A DNA stretch of 64,000 nt from Planococcus citri (Eukaryota; Arthropoda; Insecta; Hemiptera; Pseudococcidae): NCBI RefSeq assembly GCF_950023065.1, contig NC_088680.1:33778559-33842558 (forward strand), read 5' to 3'. Positions 23,957 through 35,640 of the stretch are shown here, piece by piece. The notes beneath the pieces are model-generated. The model did no database searches. It was not told the DNA's origin and worked only from the letters and a program-made list of their open reading frames with translations. Every line of letters starts with the position of its first letter. Position 1 is the stretch's first letter. The translations under genes and the position numbers were made by a program.

Positions 23957-25890
23957 GTATGATGAATTTTTTCTTTATTAGAACTTTTGTATAGCAATTG
24001 AAATTTTGCAGTCTATACTGGAATCTATAAGATAAAAAATTGTTCTGTTTTTATTGAAATCTTAAGCTGGAGAATTCAGTGCAGAAGTGATATCTTGTAG
24101 AAATGTTTACATTTGGCACTTAATACTTTCTTTTTGAAATTAGTGAAATTCATTTTCATGTGTATGAAATTTTTAGTGCTCTGAAAAACATATTTATTTC
24201 TTATACGTACAATTTTCAACTCAAACCCCCCTCCTTCCCTCCCTTCCTTCCTTCCTTCCTTCCAAAAAAATCAAGCAGAATGAGGAGACTCTGAGTAGTT
24301 AATTATGAAATTTTTAAAAATTGTATCTGATATCAGAAAGCGAGCTTTCGATCTTTGAAGTCCGTTTTTGAAGTCACTCAACCTTCCCTTCCTGCTCCAC
24401 CTTGCTCTCCAAAAAATTCGACAAGCAACTCCCGAAGCTACCAGGCTACCTTATTCTCTGAAAAATTTCTTCATTTCGTTATTCTATGGTATTTCATAAT
24501 TTTTATCTTACCAGGGTCATTATATTACTTACCTACCTACACCTATTGTACTTGCGAACAAAACCATTTCAACTGTTTTTTTAAAAACGGATGGATAAAA
24601 ATTTAAAAATTATTAACCAATAGAATTGATTTCATCTTCGACCGCTTAATACGGAATATCTATAGGTATTTTCGATTATTACGAAACTATTTTACGGTCC
24701 GGTGCTTATATCCGAACCTCGATACCGCGTGTAGTGTATCTACCTAGCTTCTTAATATCATCGAGTATTATAAAAGTATGAAACCGTTTAATTTCGTAGC
24801 ACTTTTAACGGGTATTTGATGTCGCATCTTCGGGGAAAATATCGTACAAGGTTTTCTTCGTCTCTTATTCCCTTCTCCTCTATCGATGTTTGGTCATTTC
24901 TTTGATAACATAGTTGTCCTACAGTGTGTGAATTATTGTGATTCGATATGTTATATGGGTTCTTGAACTCATCGCGACTGACTACCTATGTTGTGTAATA
25001 CGCCGTCACATTGGCTATACGCAGGTAGATTTGTTCCTGGTTTATTGTAACTGCGGTGAGGTGTATTGAACTTGAAATGCGATAGATTTTGAAGGACAAG
25101 ATTGATTGTTTGAATGATGTCGAGTTGATGAGAGGTTGTTCGCGAGTATAGCGACATCCGCTGATCAGCAAATGAGCATACAATAGGTAGGTATCTTAAA
25201 TTCATCTATTTACCATTTTTGATTTTCGCCAAAAGAGAGAAGATTTTCGACTGGATAAAGGAAGGAGATTGAGAACAGTCAAAGAATTGGGTATTTTTTC
25301 TGTACAAGTTTTTAAATTGTGTATTTTTTATCCGAGGATTAACTTATTCTTGAAAATATGACACGTAAAGTTGAAAAGAGAAGGGAGATAGAAGATACTT
25401 AGCTTGTTTTCTTGAGGTTGAAAAAATTTGCTCGGTTTGCAAAATTGAGATTTTATCATAAAATTCTCAAAACGGACGAGTAAGTTGAGAGAAATTACAA
25501 ATCGAGTTGAAAACATTGAGAAGTTGCGAGTGAGAAGGGGCAGAGGGAACTTCCTTCCAAAGTTGACTTAATCAATTTTTCAAGATGGAAACTCAATTTT
25601 TAGGAATATGAGATACGATATTTTAAATTAATGTTGGACAACAATAATTTCAAGATCATTCATTTTTTTTTTGTTGCTGGGAAAATTATGTTTGTAATCA
25701 ATAAAATTAAACTGAAGCTTTTTCAAAAAAATTGGAAATTTTTTTCATTTTTTCTTCTTGAGTTTCCAGATTTTTGAGGTGAAATTATTATTGATTTTAA
25801 TTGATCTTATGAGGAAAATTATTAATCGGAATTGATTCAAAAAGTTATCAAGTTTTTCCACCTCTAGAGTTAACTTTTTAAAAATGAAAC

Positions 25891-26983
25891 CATCATCATC
25901 ATCATCATCAACAGTTTATTACTTTTCCTAGCAATTGCTATATAAAGTAATTTTTAAATTTATATTATTAGGTCATGTGCTTTACATTCACTACCTATCT
26001 TGCTTCAATGTTTGGGTAGTCCAGTAATTGCTGGTGGTATCCTACCTTAATTGCAAATTTACAGGGTGCCCAGAAATATTGAGTACCCCTAAAAAAGTTT
26101 TCTACTAAAATACTTTGGTTGGTCACAGTGAATGATAATAATGATAGCACATGATTGGTTGTTGGACTGGAGAGATTACATTCCATCAATCATATGCATC
26201 TATTTCACGTTGCCATCCTACATTTTTAATGAAAAACTTTCTTAGGGGTACTCGATATTTCTGGGCATCCTGTACAAATTTCTTCTATTATGCTAGGTGT
26301 CTAGAGGTCTCAATGGATTTGATCGTTGCAAACATACCAGGGTGCACAGGTGACTTCATGCAGCCATTTATTCTAGCATTGTATTTTTTTTCAATGTTAA
26401 TTTTTTCCCTAGAAGGGTGCTCCATAGGTCCAAATTGGTTTAATGATTGTTGTATAAATCAACAGCTTATTCTGAATCGATGTTTTCTTACTCAATAGCC
26501 ATGACATATTACGCAGTTTTAGGTTGACTTCATCTCATTTCTTTTCAATTCGAGTTCTCCATGTAAATTTTCTGTCTTAGAGGTGCATACCAAGGTACTT
26601 CACACTTGGTTTTTCTGGTATCATTTGCCCATTTTGGAATACAGGCATGTAACTGACGTTATGAGTGAATGTCATCAATGGCACTTTGCAGTCCTTCTGT
26701 AGCAATAGTCAGATCAGAAAGTGCGGGAACTAAAGCAGTGTCATCTGTGAATGTGGCAGTTAGTACATCTTCGTTTGTTGGCAAGTCAGAAGTGTATCAA
26801 AAAATGTTTTTTTCTCAAAAATCTGATCCTTCAACCCTTAAAACTCATTTTAAACGTCATTATTTTGGACACTTTTTTTCGTCAAAATGGTCGATTTTGT
26901 CAGAGCGGGTCACATATAGGAAAGGAGCCAAAACGCTTCCTTGAGGAACTCCAGCTTGTACTCGCCCATATTGAGAATACTTA
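25891..26983 (-). pseudogene. Decayed Jockey-type non-LTR retrotransposon (RT and 3' end)
   Basis: Minus-strand conceptual frames, broken by stops and frameshifts, show non-LTR reverse transcriptase motifs in order: A-G-V-P-Q-G-S-V-L-A-P (about 26920-26955), F-T-D-D as a variant of the catalytic F-A-D-D (about 26738-26754), and K-Y-L-G-M (about 26586-26603). A thumb-like block A-P-W-Y-V-C-N-D-Q-I-H (about 26317-26347) follows, then E-E-I and a C-terminal piece ending Y-P-N-I-E-A-R near 25995. This order is that of Jockey-clade ORF2. After the coding part come AATAAA (complement of 25915-25920) and a (GAT)n tail (25891-25910). A MITE (26062-26272) splits it. Its upstream part stops at or continues beyond the element at 26984-27852. 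Confidence 0.8.
26062..26272. mobile_element. Tc1/mariner-type MITE inserted in the Jockey remnant
   Basis: The 211 bp element begins CAGGGTGCCCAGAAATAT and ends with a reverse complement differing at only a few positions over about 42 nt. A TA dinucleotide lies on each side (26060-26061 and 26273-26274), the duplication made by Tc1/mariner transposases. The Jockey frame resumes beyond it, which shows the MITE landed inside the older retrotransposon. It encodes no protein. Confidence 0.85.
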
Positions 26984-27852
26984 GGGGTAAGGGCACCAAT
27001 TATGGACCAGTCCGCAATATGGACCAGCGCCCGTTCTCATTGGTAATTAGCGCAATCTGTCAGGAAAAAATGTATTCTGATGTATTTTTCATCAAAAAAA
27101 CGAATGAGACAAAAATTACAACTGTAAAGTCAAAACTCGCTGAGAAATTTACAAAAAATTGTTTTGAGACACTGAAAATTTTTTTAGTATGTTTTTCAAC
27201 TTTTATGTATTAAAATATATATGTGGTGTAATTTTCTAAATGTCATTGATGTTTATAATATCAAAAAAGGATGTAGTTTCTGCTGGAGTGATAAGTTTTT
27301 GCTAAAAATGAGGGTATGTACAGAAATTTTTGGTGCAAAGTTTTTTTTTATGGGGTGTGCTAATATGGACCACCTGTGATATTGAATTTTTTACTCATTT
27401 TTTTACAGCCGCTGAAAAGGGGAATGCTTGAAATACTTTTTTTTTACTCATTTCTACTAATAAATATGATGTTTTGAAACGTAAAAATATGTTTATTTTG
27501 AAATTATTCTTTAGGTGGTCCATATTAGGCGTCCAAAATTTTGAACTGTCATTTTGACACTCGTCATTCAACAATTTGAAAAAAATATTCAAAATTAACC
27601 TGAACTGCTTAGAATAAGTTTTTTTTGTTCATTTCTACAAATAAATGTGAAAGTATGTTTATTTTGAAATTTTATAGGTGGTCCATATTAGAAAAAACAT
27701 ACTTAAAGTTAACCTTCACCCCTGAAGTTTTGTACAGTGTTAGTGGAAGGATGCAACTTCATTTTAAGCCTTTGAGGACGTTTTCTACCTCCTATAGTTT
27801 TCAAGTGGCAATCCTCCAATAAAAAGTGGTCCATATTTGGTGCCTCTACCCT
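26984..27852. mobile_element. MITE with ATATGGACCA motif repeats
   Basis: The left end GGGGTAAGGGCACCAA.TATGGACCA and right end (reverse complement AGGGTAGAGGCACCAAATATGGACCA when indels are ignored) match over about 26 nt. TA flanks both sides (26982-26983 and 27853-27854), suggesting a Tc1/mariner-like mobiliser. ATATGGACCA or close variants occur six times, three pointing each way (near 27003, 27016, 27362, 27515, 27679 and 27828). That symmetry looks like transposase-binding sites or a nested smaller copy. No transposase frame. Confidence 0.7.
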
Positions 27853-30539
27853 TACTTACCTTCTACTTGTACCTACCCTACAGTAGCAGTACTGCAAGCG
27901 TGACTTCAGCATGTGGTACGTAGAATTCTGGAAGGTGTAGATTTTGACAATTTTGTTGAAAAAGCGAAACTTTTAAGCAATTTCTGGAAGAAAAGTGAGT
28001 CTTTTTGGAATTTCTTGTAAAAAGTCGACACTTTTAAATAAGCTAATTTTTGGAAAAAAAATGAAACTTTTCAGCGTAGTTATTTTAATTGAAAAATTGA
28101 GACTTTTTGGCAGTTTTTGACATTTTTTTCTTAGTTAAAATGCAAGATTCAGCAATTTAGTATGAAAACACTCCAAATGTCAGGTTAATTTCTTCAAAAA
28201 TGAAAAATCCAAACTGCAAAAGTCAAAGTTAAAAAGAAAGAAATTCCGAAAAAAATTGAAAATACCAAAACACCAATTTCAAAATAATTTTTAGTATTGG
28301 TTTTCACTTTTCAGTATTTGTACCAAATTTGAAAATTTAATTGGTGTTGTCATGTAAAAAAATTTAAAATTTTTATGTGAAATTTAATTTTTTCAGTTTC
28401 ATTGTTTTTTGTTATCATTTTTGGTTTGGGCAAACGCAATCACAATCACATTAAGCGAATTCTACTGTATACTGTAGTGGGACTCATTTCAGCTTATCAA
28501 CCTTTAAGGTTGTGTGACATCCTATCACTCCTGTAAATGAGTCTTGTACTGGCGCCCTGAGTGCTTGGACTTGGGCAGCCATTTCCAAAGTTGATGAACT
28601 TTGGATAAATCTTCTAATGAATCCTAACTTGTAAATAATTAGGTACTTGGTGCTTCACTTCATAATTCAAAATGTCTTTTAATTTGAATAAATCATCCAA
28701 AATTCAAATTTAGGTACCCATGAAAAATCAATACCTTTCTTGAATCAAATCGAATAGGCTCAGTCCCACGTAAATATATGTACCTACATACCATGAAAAC
28801 AATGTTTTACTTCAACAGTCAAAACATACCCACATACCATGTTGTACATATTGTGTATGCTCCAAAACGTTTTTTCAAAAAAACCTCAAAACTGTGTCAT
28901 CTCATTCAACTTTTATCCATTCTAAAAAAATTAGAACCATAAAATAAATCAGAAAGATATTTGCCAACCGTCATTAGCGTATCTCGGAAGAATAGGTTCA
29001 CTACCGAATTATCCAAGGACGACGACGACGACGCGATGGTTTCAATGATCAAACGGCTTATTCGATTCGGCGACACCGAATAGGTATCTCTCTCTTCTCC
29101 ATTCCAATATACCTAGGATATAGCGAACTGTCAGCGCGGAAGTGTACAAAGAAAATTGAAACGTAACCGAGAATGATGCGCGTGCCATCCAGGCTCAAAG
29201 TACAGTTATGTGCGGTCGAGAATAGATTTGGTTTTAATTTAAAAATGTACAAATGTGGTTCAATTCGCGACTCTTCTATACACACTATGTAGGTAAATAT
29301 TGTATGAAAAAGAACCATCACAGCGAATTAATAGTATATTCCTCTTCTACAGACCTACACACAGTATAGCTTACGTATTTACTCGCGTTATACATTTTAC
29401 ACGTTGAAAGGTATATCGCCAATACCCATCTAGGTAATCATTTTCGTCGAAAAAGGCCGGAAGAATTTACCAAGTGTATTTTTTTTTTCAATTTACGCCT
29501 TTAATGACTTGGCGCGAAATACAGAAGCGAGAATAGGTATTTTGTACATGTATAAAGATAGGTTTTAATTCGGCGCGAGCAAATTTCTTATTGTATTTAT
29601 GCACGCACGTTAACAACCTATTTTTAAGGTTTAAATACGTATCATAAAAGCCTATTGTATGGTCAGTGTTTTAATACGAGCGGTGTAAAGTAGTGAGAAA
29701 GATGGAGAGATAGGGAGCTGTACATAAGTGTAGTGTATGTGGAGCTGTCGCACGGATCATCTCGCCAGTTCTTTTATTATTATTCAATCACGTTCGCTGG
29801 AAAATTTGTTTAAGAGAAAATATGCGGCGTTGCTAAATTCGATGGTTTATATACTTAGCTACTGTACGTGTAGCATCCTAATATGTGTATGGTTTCTCAC
29901 ATGTATGTATGTAGATTATAAAGATAGAATTCCAGGAACAAATCAGTCTTCTGGAAATTGCAGATCAATGCCTTGTGGCTGGATAATTGACTTACCAATG
30001 CTTAACTGAAACCTTTTTTGAAATGAAAAACAATGCCAAAGTGTTCTAAAGATTTTGCCTTGCTTAACAAGCTCATTAATTTGGAAGGTTAGGAAAGAGT
30101 TTTGAAAAATGTTTAAAAGAAAAAAAAACAGTAACATCTCGTACTACATAATTATGTACTTGATTTTGCTGTCGTTTTTCAAGTGTTGTTTTAGATTGAT
30201 TTTTTAAGGAAAATGCAAAGTTTTTGTATCAAATTTTTTTCAATTTTTTTCATTTTTAGGCAGCTTGTACAGTTTTGTCAAATAGGTATTAGATTTTTCA
30301 GCACTTTCATCACATTCTCTATTAAGGAACCATTTTTCAATATTTGGGTGATGTCCTTTAATGATCCCATTTAATGTCTGCAGATATATTTTGGGTGTAA
30401 GAGTAAGGGGAGGGGTGTGACAGCCCTTTGTGACTCCTGCCAAGTGTCAAGTAATTGATTCTGAGCGCAGCTTGATCATTTTTCTTTTATTTATCTTGCA
30501 GAATTTGATTACCTACCTACCTCGCTTTCTTGAGCAATT

Positions 30540-31095
30540 GAAGTTGTTGGAGAAAAGTAAACTTTTGCTGGAATTTCAGATTGGCCCGAAAATGATGGCA
30601 ATCGATTTAGGAATAAGTTTTGAGGAATTTGTTGCCAAAATTAACGATTCTGAAATTTTTAAAAAAAATTGAGATTTTTAGCATGTGAGAAATATATTTT
30701 TTCACCCCATAAGCTCAGATTTTTAATTCACCTATCCCGATTGACGAACTTTTGACAGAATTAAATTTTCACTTGCCTATGTAAAGTTGATTACAACGCT
30801 TAATTTTTCTGAAAAAAGTCGAACTTTTACTGGAGGCTCCAGATTGGCTCAAAAATAGTGGCAATCGATTTGGAGATTCGACTTCAAAAGGTAGAAGAAG
30901 TTTTGAGTAATTTGTTCCAAAATTTGAGAATTTTGGGAATTTTTTTAAAATTTGAGATGTTCAACTTGTGAAAAAAAAATAGGTATTTGTACATGCTTTT
31001 CAACCAGCAATTTAAGATTTGTGACTCACTTGCCCTACAATCGGTTTGAAATGTCGAATTTCTGACAGAATTAAATTTTCATCAGCCTAAGTCAT
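30540..31095. repeat. Two-copy direct repeat, about 290 bp unit
   Basis: Blocks such as CAGATTGGCYCRAAAATRRTGGCAATCGATTT, GAGATTTTTAGC/GAGATGTTCAAC and CTGACAGAATTAAATTTTCA recur in the same order in 30540-30775 and 30810-31080. The copies are strongly diverged. Non-coding; wording similar to the repeat at 1545-1965. Confidence 0.55.
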
Positions 31096-32850
31096 GATTT
31101 TAGGTGGAATTCGAGGGCAAATTTCAAGGCTCTTTCCACATTTTTATTGTAAAAGTTGTATCAATAAGTATCACTGTAAGCACAAAAAAAATGAAAATTC
31201 CAAATCTAGTACGATCAAATTTGCCTGGTGGAAGACCTTGATGGCCATGCTGTACTCGCAAATGCCCTATTTTATTTCACATTAGGCAGTCTTCATATCA
31301 TTTAATACACATGACGAGGTTTTTCATCTAGGTACCAAATTTTCCCCACTTTTGGGCGGCCGAGAGAGCAATGCATAGATATTTCAAGTACCTACGCTGT
31401 GTATACTATAGGAAACAGACAGATGAACTATGTACATTATAGATTCGAGGATGCTGGCAAAGTCAAGGACTACGTAGGTACCGATAGGTATGCCGAGATT
31501 TATGGCGAGTTTGGCGATGACATGAAACCCGATGGCGCGATTATCTGTCGAGTTGTTTACTTTAATGATTGTCGCGTTACGAAATACTACACAGAGAGGA
31601 AGAAAGAACCATAGTGTTGGTATTATTAAGAGAGAAAAAAAATATTCTGTTCGATCAGTAATGCCGCGCAAGATCGTTCTTAATTCATTCAAGTGTGAAT
31701 TTGCTCAGTGAAAAAAAAACTACAACAACCGTCGAGATTAACGTTTTTCTTCGTCGAGGAGCCGCGAAAATACACCAGTGTTTGTATAATCGCGACAACT
31801 ATAACAGTTTTTATTGATAAGCGCCCCCGCCCACCCCTTTGTCACCACAACATTATGATGACTGCTGCTGTGCTGTCGTCTTCATCGTCGTTCCTCGTTC
31901 GTGTACTTCAATGGGTAACAATACCGTGCTACTGGTTTTCTTTTTTAATTCACTTATAAAGGGTACGAAAATATGGTCATGTTGTGGATGAGTGACCTAT
32001 ACTATACCTACATATGTTGCTAAGTTCATAAGTTGCCACATTTGGAATAAAATACCCGTGTAGCCCAATTACCAGCACGTCCTCGACTCTCGATTGCTGA
32101 GTCATCTCCGTGGTGTAAACCGATCTATCCATCGATCATTTAAATAACAGGTGAAACAGAGACCTTACTACACATGTCTAGCTTTAAATACTCTCATCTC
32201 TCATGTATGTACGTCGAGTTAGCTTAAGTAGGTATCTCGATATTCTAAACTAATAAGTACACATTTTAACATATTTAGCCCAAAATAACCATCACACCTC
32301 GCACACGTTGGAATGATTATTTAATACAATGAAAAGAACCAAGATTGTATGTTGATGGCAATACCTACGAGTCGTTTTTCGATGCAGAAACCGGCAGCAA
32401 TGTCGTCCTATGTAGAGTTCTTCGAGCGTGATTTCGCATTTTCTATTCAACGTGTAAATAGAAATATTTCGGAAAATGTAAAAAGGTACGCCTGCGTACA
32501 CGTCGCACCTGATGGAACATCAGCCTGGCATGGCCCAGCTCGGCCCGGCCCCCGAGATTCGTACGACACGTATTCGTTACACAAATCTGCGACAAATATA
32601 AATGATTTCATGGATAATAAAGGACAAAGCGACATTTTCCCATGATTAAGTAATTAAAAAACAACGCATATTGTGATTTTTTACGCTCGGTGCTACTTTT
32701 TTTTGGTAAAGAGCGCGCATCGCGATTCTGTATCTGTAAAATAATACGAAGTATTGGCCCTGAAATGAGGGCGTTTTATTTTGATGCGTCTATTTTAGCG
32801 TGGAATTTGGTATAATGTTCTAATGTGGTGTTTATTTGCATATGTTACAG

Positions 32851-32890
32851 GTGGAACCTGTCATGTTCAGTCGGGTTATTTCTCATACAG
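32851..32890 (+). CDS. Candidate internal exon 3 of a host gene
   Basis: TATGTTACAG (AG at 32849-32850) is followed by 40 bases open in phase 0 (V-E-P-V-M-F-S-R-V-I-S-H-T plus one base) and then ACAG|GTAAGC at 32890/32891, a strong donor. It continues the frame of 23899-23956 in phase and ends in phase 1. No following exon was identified, so the gene would run on, perhaps past the large retrotransposon. The product is not recognised; a non-coding 5' UTR exon is the main alternative. Confidence 0.35.
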
Positions 32891-33590
32891 GTAAGCTCGA
32901 AAGTTGTGATTTTACGCTAAATATATTCTACGTATTCGTGTGTTTATGAGTGTAGATATAACTAAGTAGGTAAACATTGATAGGATATTGCTAAAAAAAT
33001 TTCCAAATGCGAAAAATGTGAAACTAAAACGTGTTCAACAAATCTTACCAAAATTTAAAAACTGAAAAAAATCCCAAAATCTAAAATTCGTTCTAGATCA
33101 AGATTACATATTGTCCCAAAATCAAGAGGTAATTTACGCGATTATAGAAAAATCAGGTCAACATCTCATGAAAGTGAATGAAAAAAAGTGATTCCAAAAA
33201 TAGCCGAATGATAAATTATACAATTCATATTTTTCAATGGAAATGAAGAAATTGACCAAATTAATCCAAATTTGGCTCGACAGCGAGAAGAAAAAATTTA
33301 TCGACCAAAAATTGTATGAAAAATCAATTTTTTAGCATTTTTGAAGGTCTTTTCATCTACATAATCATGCTAAATATTCTGAAAAGATTTATGTTGTGTA
33401 TCTTATCTATAGATGTGATAAATATAGGTAGACCTATCATTTTATTTACAAGAATAATTGCACATTTTTCCGGGTCAGAATTTTTCTATTTTTAAAGAGA
33501 ACTAGAAAAAACGAATAGAAAAGGAAATCGAGGGGAAAAATATAAAATTATGAAGATTGATTTTAAAAATGGAAAAAGCAGCACTTTTTA
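32891..33590. other. Non-coding DNA, no gene seen
   Basis: AT-rich, with no supported frame. Possible continuation of intron sequence after the donor at 32891. Confidence 0.4.
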
Positions 33591-34150
33591 GACCAATTCT
33601 GACAAAATGTCAGGACTTTTTGACAATTTTTGCAAAAGCTGTACTTTCAGACTATTTCGGCTAACAACAAGATTTTACTGACCATTTCGATGTAAAACAG
33701 AATTTTTTGGATAACTTGTCACAAAAAGGTCTTTGCCTACAATATTTCATCAAAAAAGTAACACTTGCTAACAATTCAGACAAAAAGCAGGGGTTAAGGT
33801 TATGAACATTTTGGCCAAAAACGGAAGTTTCTTTTACAATAATTTATTTATTGATTTCGACAGAGAAAACAGGATTTTTTCTGATAACTACGAGAAAAAT
33901 AAATTTTGAGAATGATTTGGCAAAAAACAGGACTTTTTAGGATAATTTTGGCAAAAGCAAGATTTTTTGCCAACAACATTTTTTGAACATTTTGGCAAAG
34001 AGCAAGGAGTTTTTTTTAGCAATTTTTATAAAAGTTAGTTTTTTATATTTTGACTTCTTAGGACAATTTCGGCAAAAGCAGGAATTTTTAAAATTTTGGC
34101 TATATACTAACAAAGTTTTTTGGTTATTTGTGGAAAAAATATTGGGACTT
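33591..34150. repeat. Degenerate short-period repeat (GGACTTTTTGACAATTTT-like)
   Basis: Variants of GCAAAAAGCAGGACTTTTT and GACAATTTTGG recur every 35-50 bp, with a further patch at about 35510-35640. A similar word pattern appears at 27955-28110. The copies are too diverged to give a clean unit. Non-coding. Confidence 0.5.
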
Positions 34151-34668
34151 TTTTAATATGGTCCCGCTTAGCACTGATGAGATTGTCAGTGGCCTCAACA
34201 AAAGTATCAACATGATTTTACATGATTGTTAATTGAAAAAAGTCGGAACATTATCCACAAAGGGGTTAATCTAACTCGTCATCCTTGTAGTCGCGCTCCT
34301 TTACAGGAGATAGCGTATATGTCCATCTTTCAGGGTCTTGCAGGGAGAGTTGGCTGGTGAGTTTGTTGTTAAGAGCTCCGATCGTTTCCTCCCTCTTGTA
34401 GTTCTTCCTTGGATTTTCCCCTGTACCGCTAGCATGAAAATACCGTTTTCTTGTATTTTATGAGCTATATACCTACTTTAGCTTTCTAGTTTTGATATCT
34501 TCAACTACGACTTTCCACTCCTCTCCTATTCTTGCTAATACTTCCGTGTTTGCAATAATTGATTAAAAATTGACACTATTTTCAAAAACTATGATGGAAA
34601 TGCTGATTGATGATCGTCATTACTGTCTACATACATTTGTATCTACAGTCATGTGCAAGATTTCAATA

Positions 34669-34893
34669 TATTGTAGATACCTTTGTAGACCTTATGATCT
34701 ATATTGAAATTCAGGTTGTCTTGTTGATCCGACAAAGTTGATGTCAACTATAAGATTGACAAAAGCATCTACAAAATTTTGATCTTGTTTAGTTACTTTT
34801 GTCAACCTAATAATTGCCATCAACTTTGGCATTGGCAAGACGACCTGAATTTGTATATCGATTGGAGGGTCTACAAAAGTATCTACAAAATGT
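34669..34893. repeat. Long imperfect foldback, arms about 80 bp
   Basis: 34669-34750 pairs with 34812-34893. TGTAGATAC.TTTGTAGACC, AAATTCAGG.TGTCTTG and CAAAGTTGATG are matched in reverse complement, with a loop of about 60 nt. A second foldback follows at 34916-34985 (AGATCTTGTAATTGACATCAAC against GTTGATGTCGATTAAAAGATCT reversed), and GTTGATGTC-type words fill the whole stretch. Confidence 0.65.
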
Positions 34894-35109
34894 CGTCATC
34901 AAGTAGATACTTCTGCAGATCTTGTAATTGACATCAACCATCTGGTTAATATTGATGAGGAAGTTGATGTCGATTAAAAGATCTATAAAATATTTTTAGA
35001 AATTTTGAAGTGTTGCCGACTCATTTGTTGATGTCTGAGTCAACAACACAATAAGAAAAATTTTCCAAGTCCATAATAAAATGGACTGAATATTCGTTGA
35101 AGGCCTCTT

Positions 35110-35215
35110 CACTCAACAAGGGCAATGGTCTAGTGGTTAGAGAATGCAACAAAAGCGAAGAGGACAACGGCGACCTGGGATTGATCCCTACCCAGGTCAA
35201 ATTTTTTTCTTTCAA
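35110..35215 (+). repeat. tRNA-derived SINE-like fragment
   Basis: TGGTCTAGTGG (35126-35136) fits the RNA polymerase III A box, and GGATTGATCCC (35178-35188) is close to the B box consensus GGTTCGANTCC, 52 nt downstream. GACCTGGG (35173-35180) pairs with CCCAGGTC, as in a T arm. There is no proper acceptor stem or anticodon arm, so this is not a functional tRNA gene. It is a tRNA-related SINE head or decayed tRNA. Confidence 0.55.
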
Positions 35216-35330
35216 AATTTTTTTTTAGGGTGAAATGTTTTTGAGAATAATTTTACTTGAATCAAAAAAAGAGTTTTGGGTACATTTCGCACATTTTCAA
35301 TCACATTTGCCTCTTTTACACTTGAAAAAA

Positions 35331-35430
35331 TGACACCAATGTCGAGACCTTGTCAAGACAAAAAATGAAGAGGGACAACAGTCGATTTTGATATCAACTT
35401 TTCACTTGTCATGTATCGACATTGGTGTCA
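35331..35430. repeat. Inverted repeat, 15 bp perfect arms
   Basis: TGACACCAATGTCGA (35331-35345) is the exact reverse complement of 35416-35430, around a 70 nt loop. Uses the same TGTCGA/TTGTCAA word set as the foldbacks at 34669-34985. Confidence 0.5.
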
Positions 35431-35640
35431 ACAAATGTTGTGTCGACAAGTGATGGATTAGAGATCTAGTCTTTCCAATTGACTTTGGCATTGCTTGTGC
35501 TACATGGGTTTTGGTACAAATACAAGTGCTTTTTTGGCAATTTTTACAAAAAGTTAAGATTTTTTGATAAGTTTGGAATAAATAGGAATTTTTGAAATTT
35601 TGGCCAACAACCGGATTTTTTGTTCATTTTATAACAAATC

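Larger units (their letters stand above)
23957..32850 (+). other. Candidate intron 2 (8.9 kb) with transposon remains
   Basis: Bounded by GTATGA and ATGTTACAG. It contains the decayed Jockey-type element and two MITEs (25891-27852), a (CCTT)n run near 24235-24262, the duplication at 30540-31090, and CpG-richer patches (28980-29180, 31680-31900, 32500-32560) with no reading frame I can defend. Confidence 0.35.

Noticed and set aside
31399..31614. 71-codon plus-strand frame with protein-like composition
   Set aside because: It opens with GTG, not ATG, overlaps a 102-codon minus-strand frame, and has no domain or supporting splice sites.
35126..35200. Functional tRNA gene
   Set aside because: A and B boxes are present, but there is no acceptor stem, anticodon arm or conserved TTC in the T loop.
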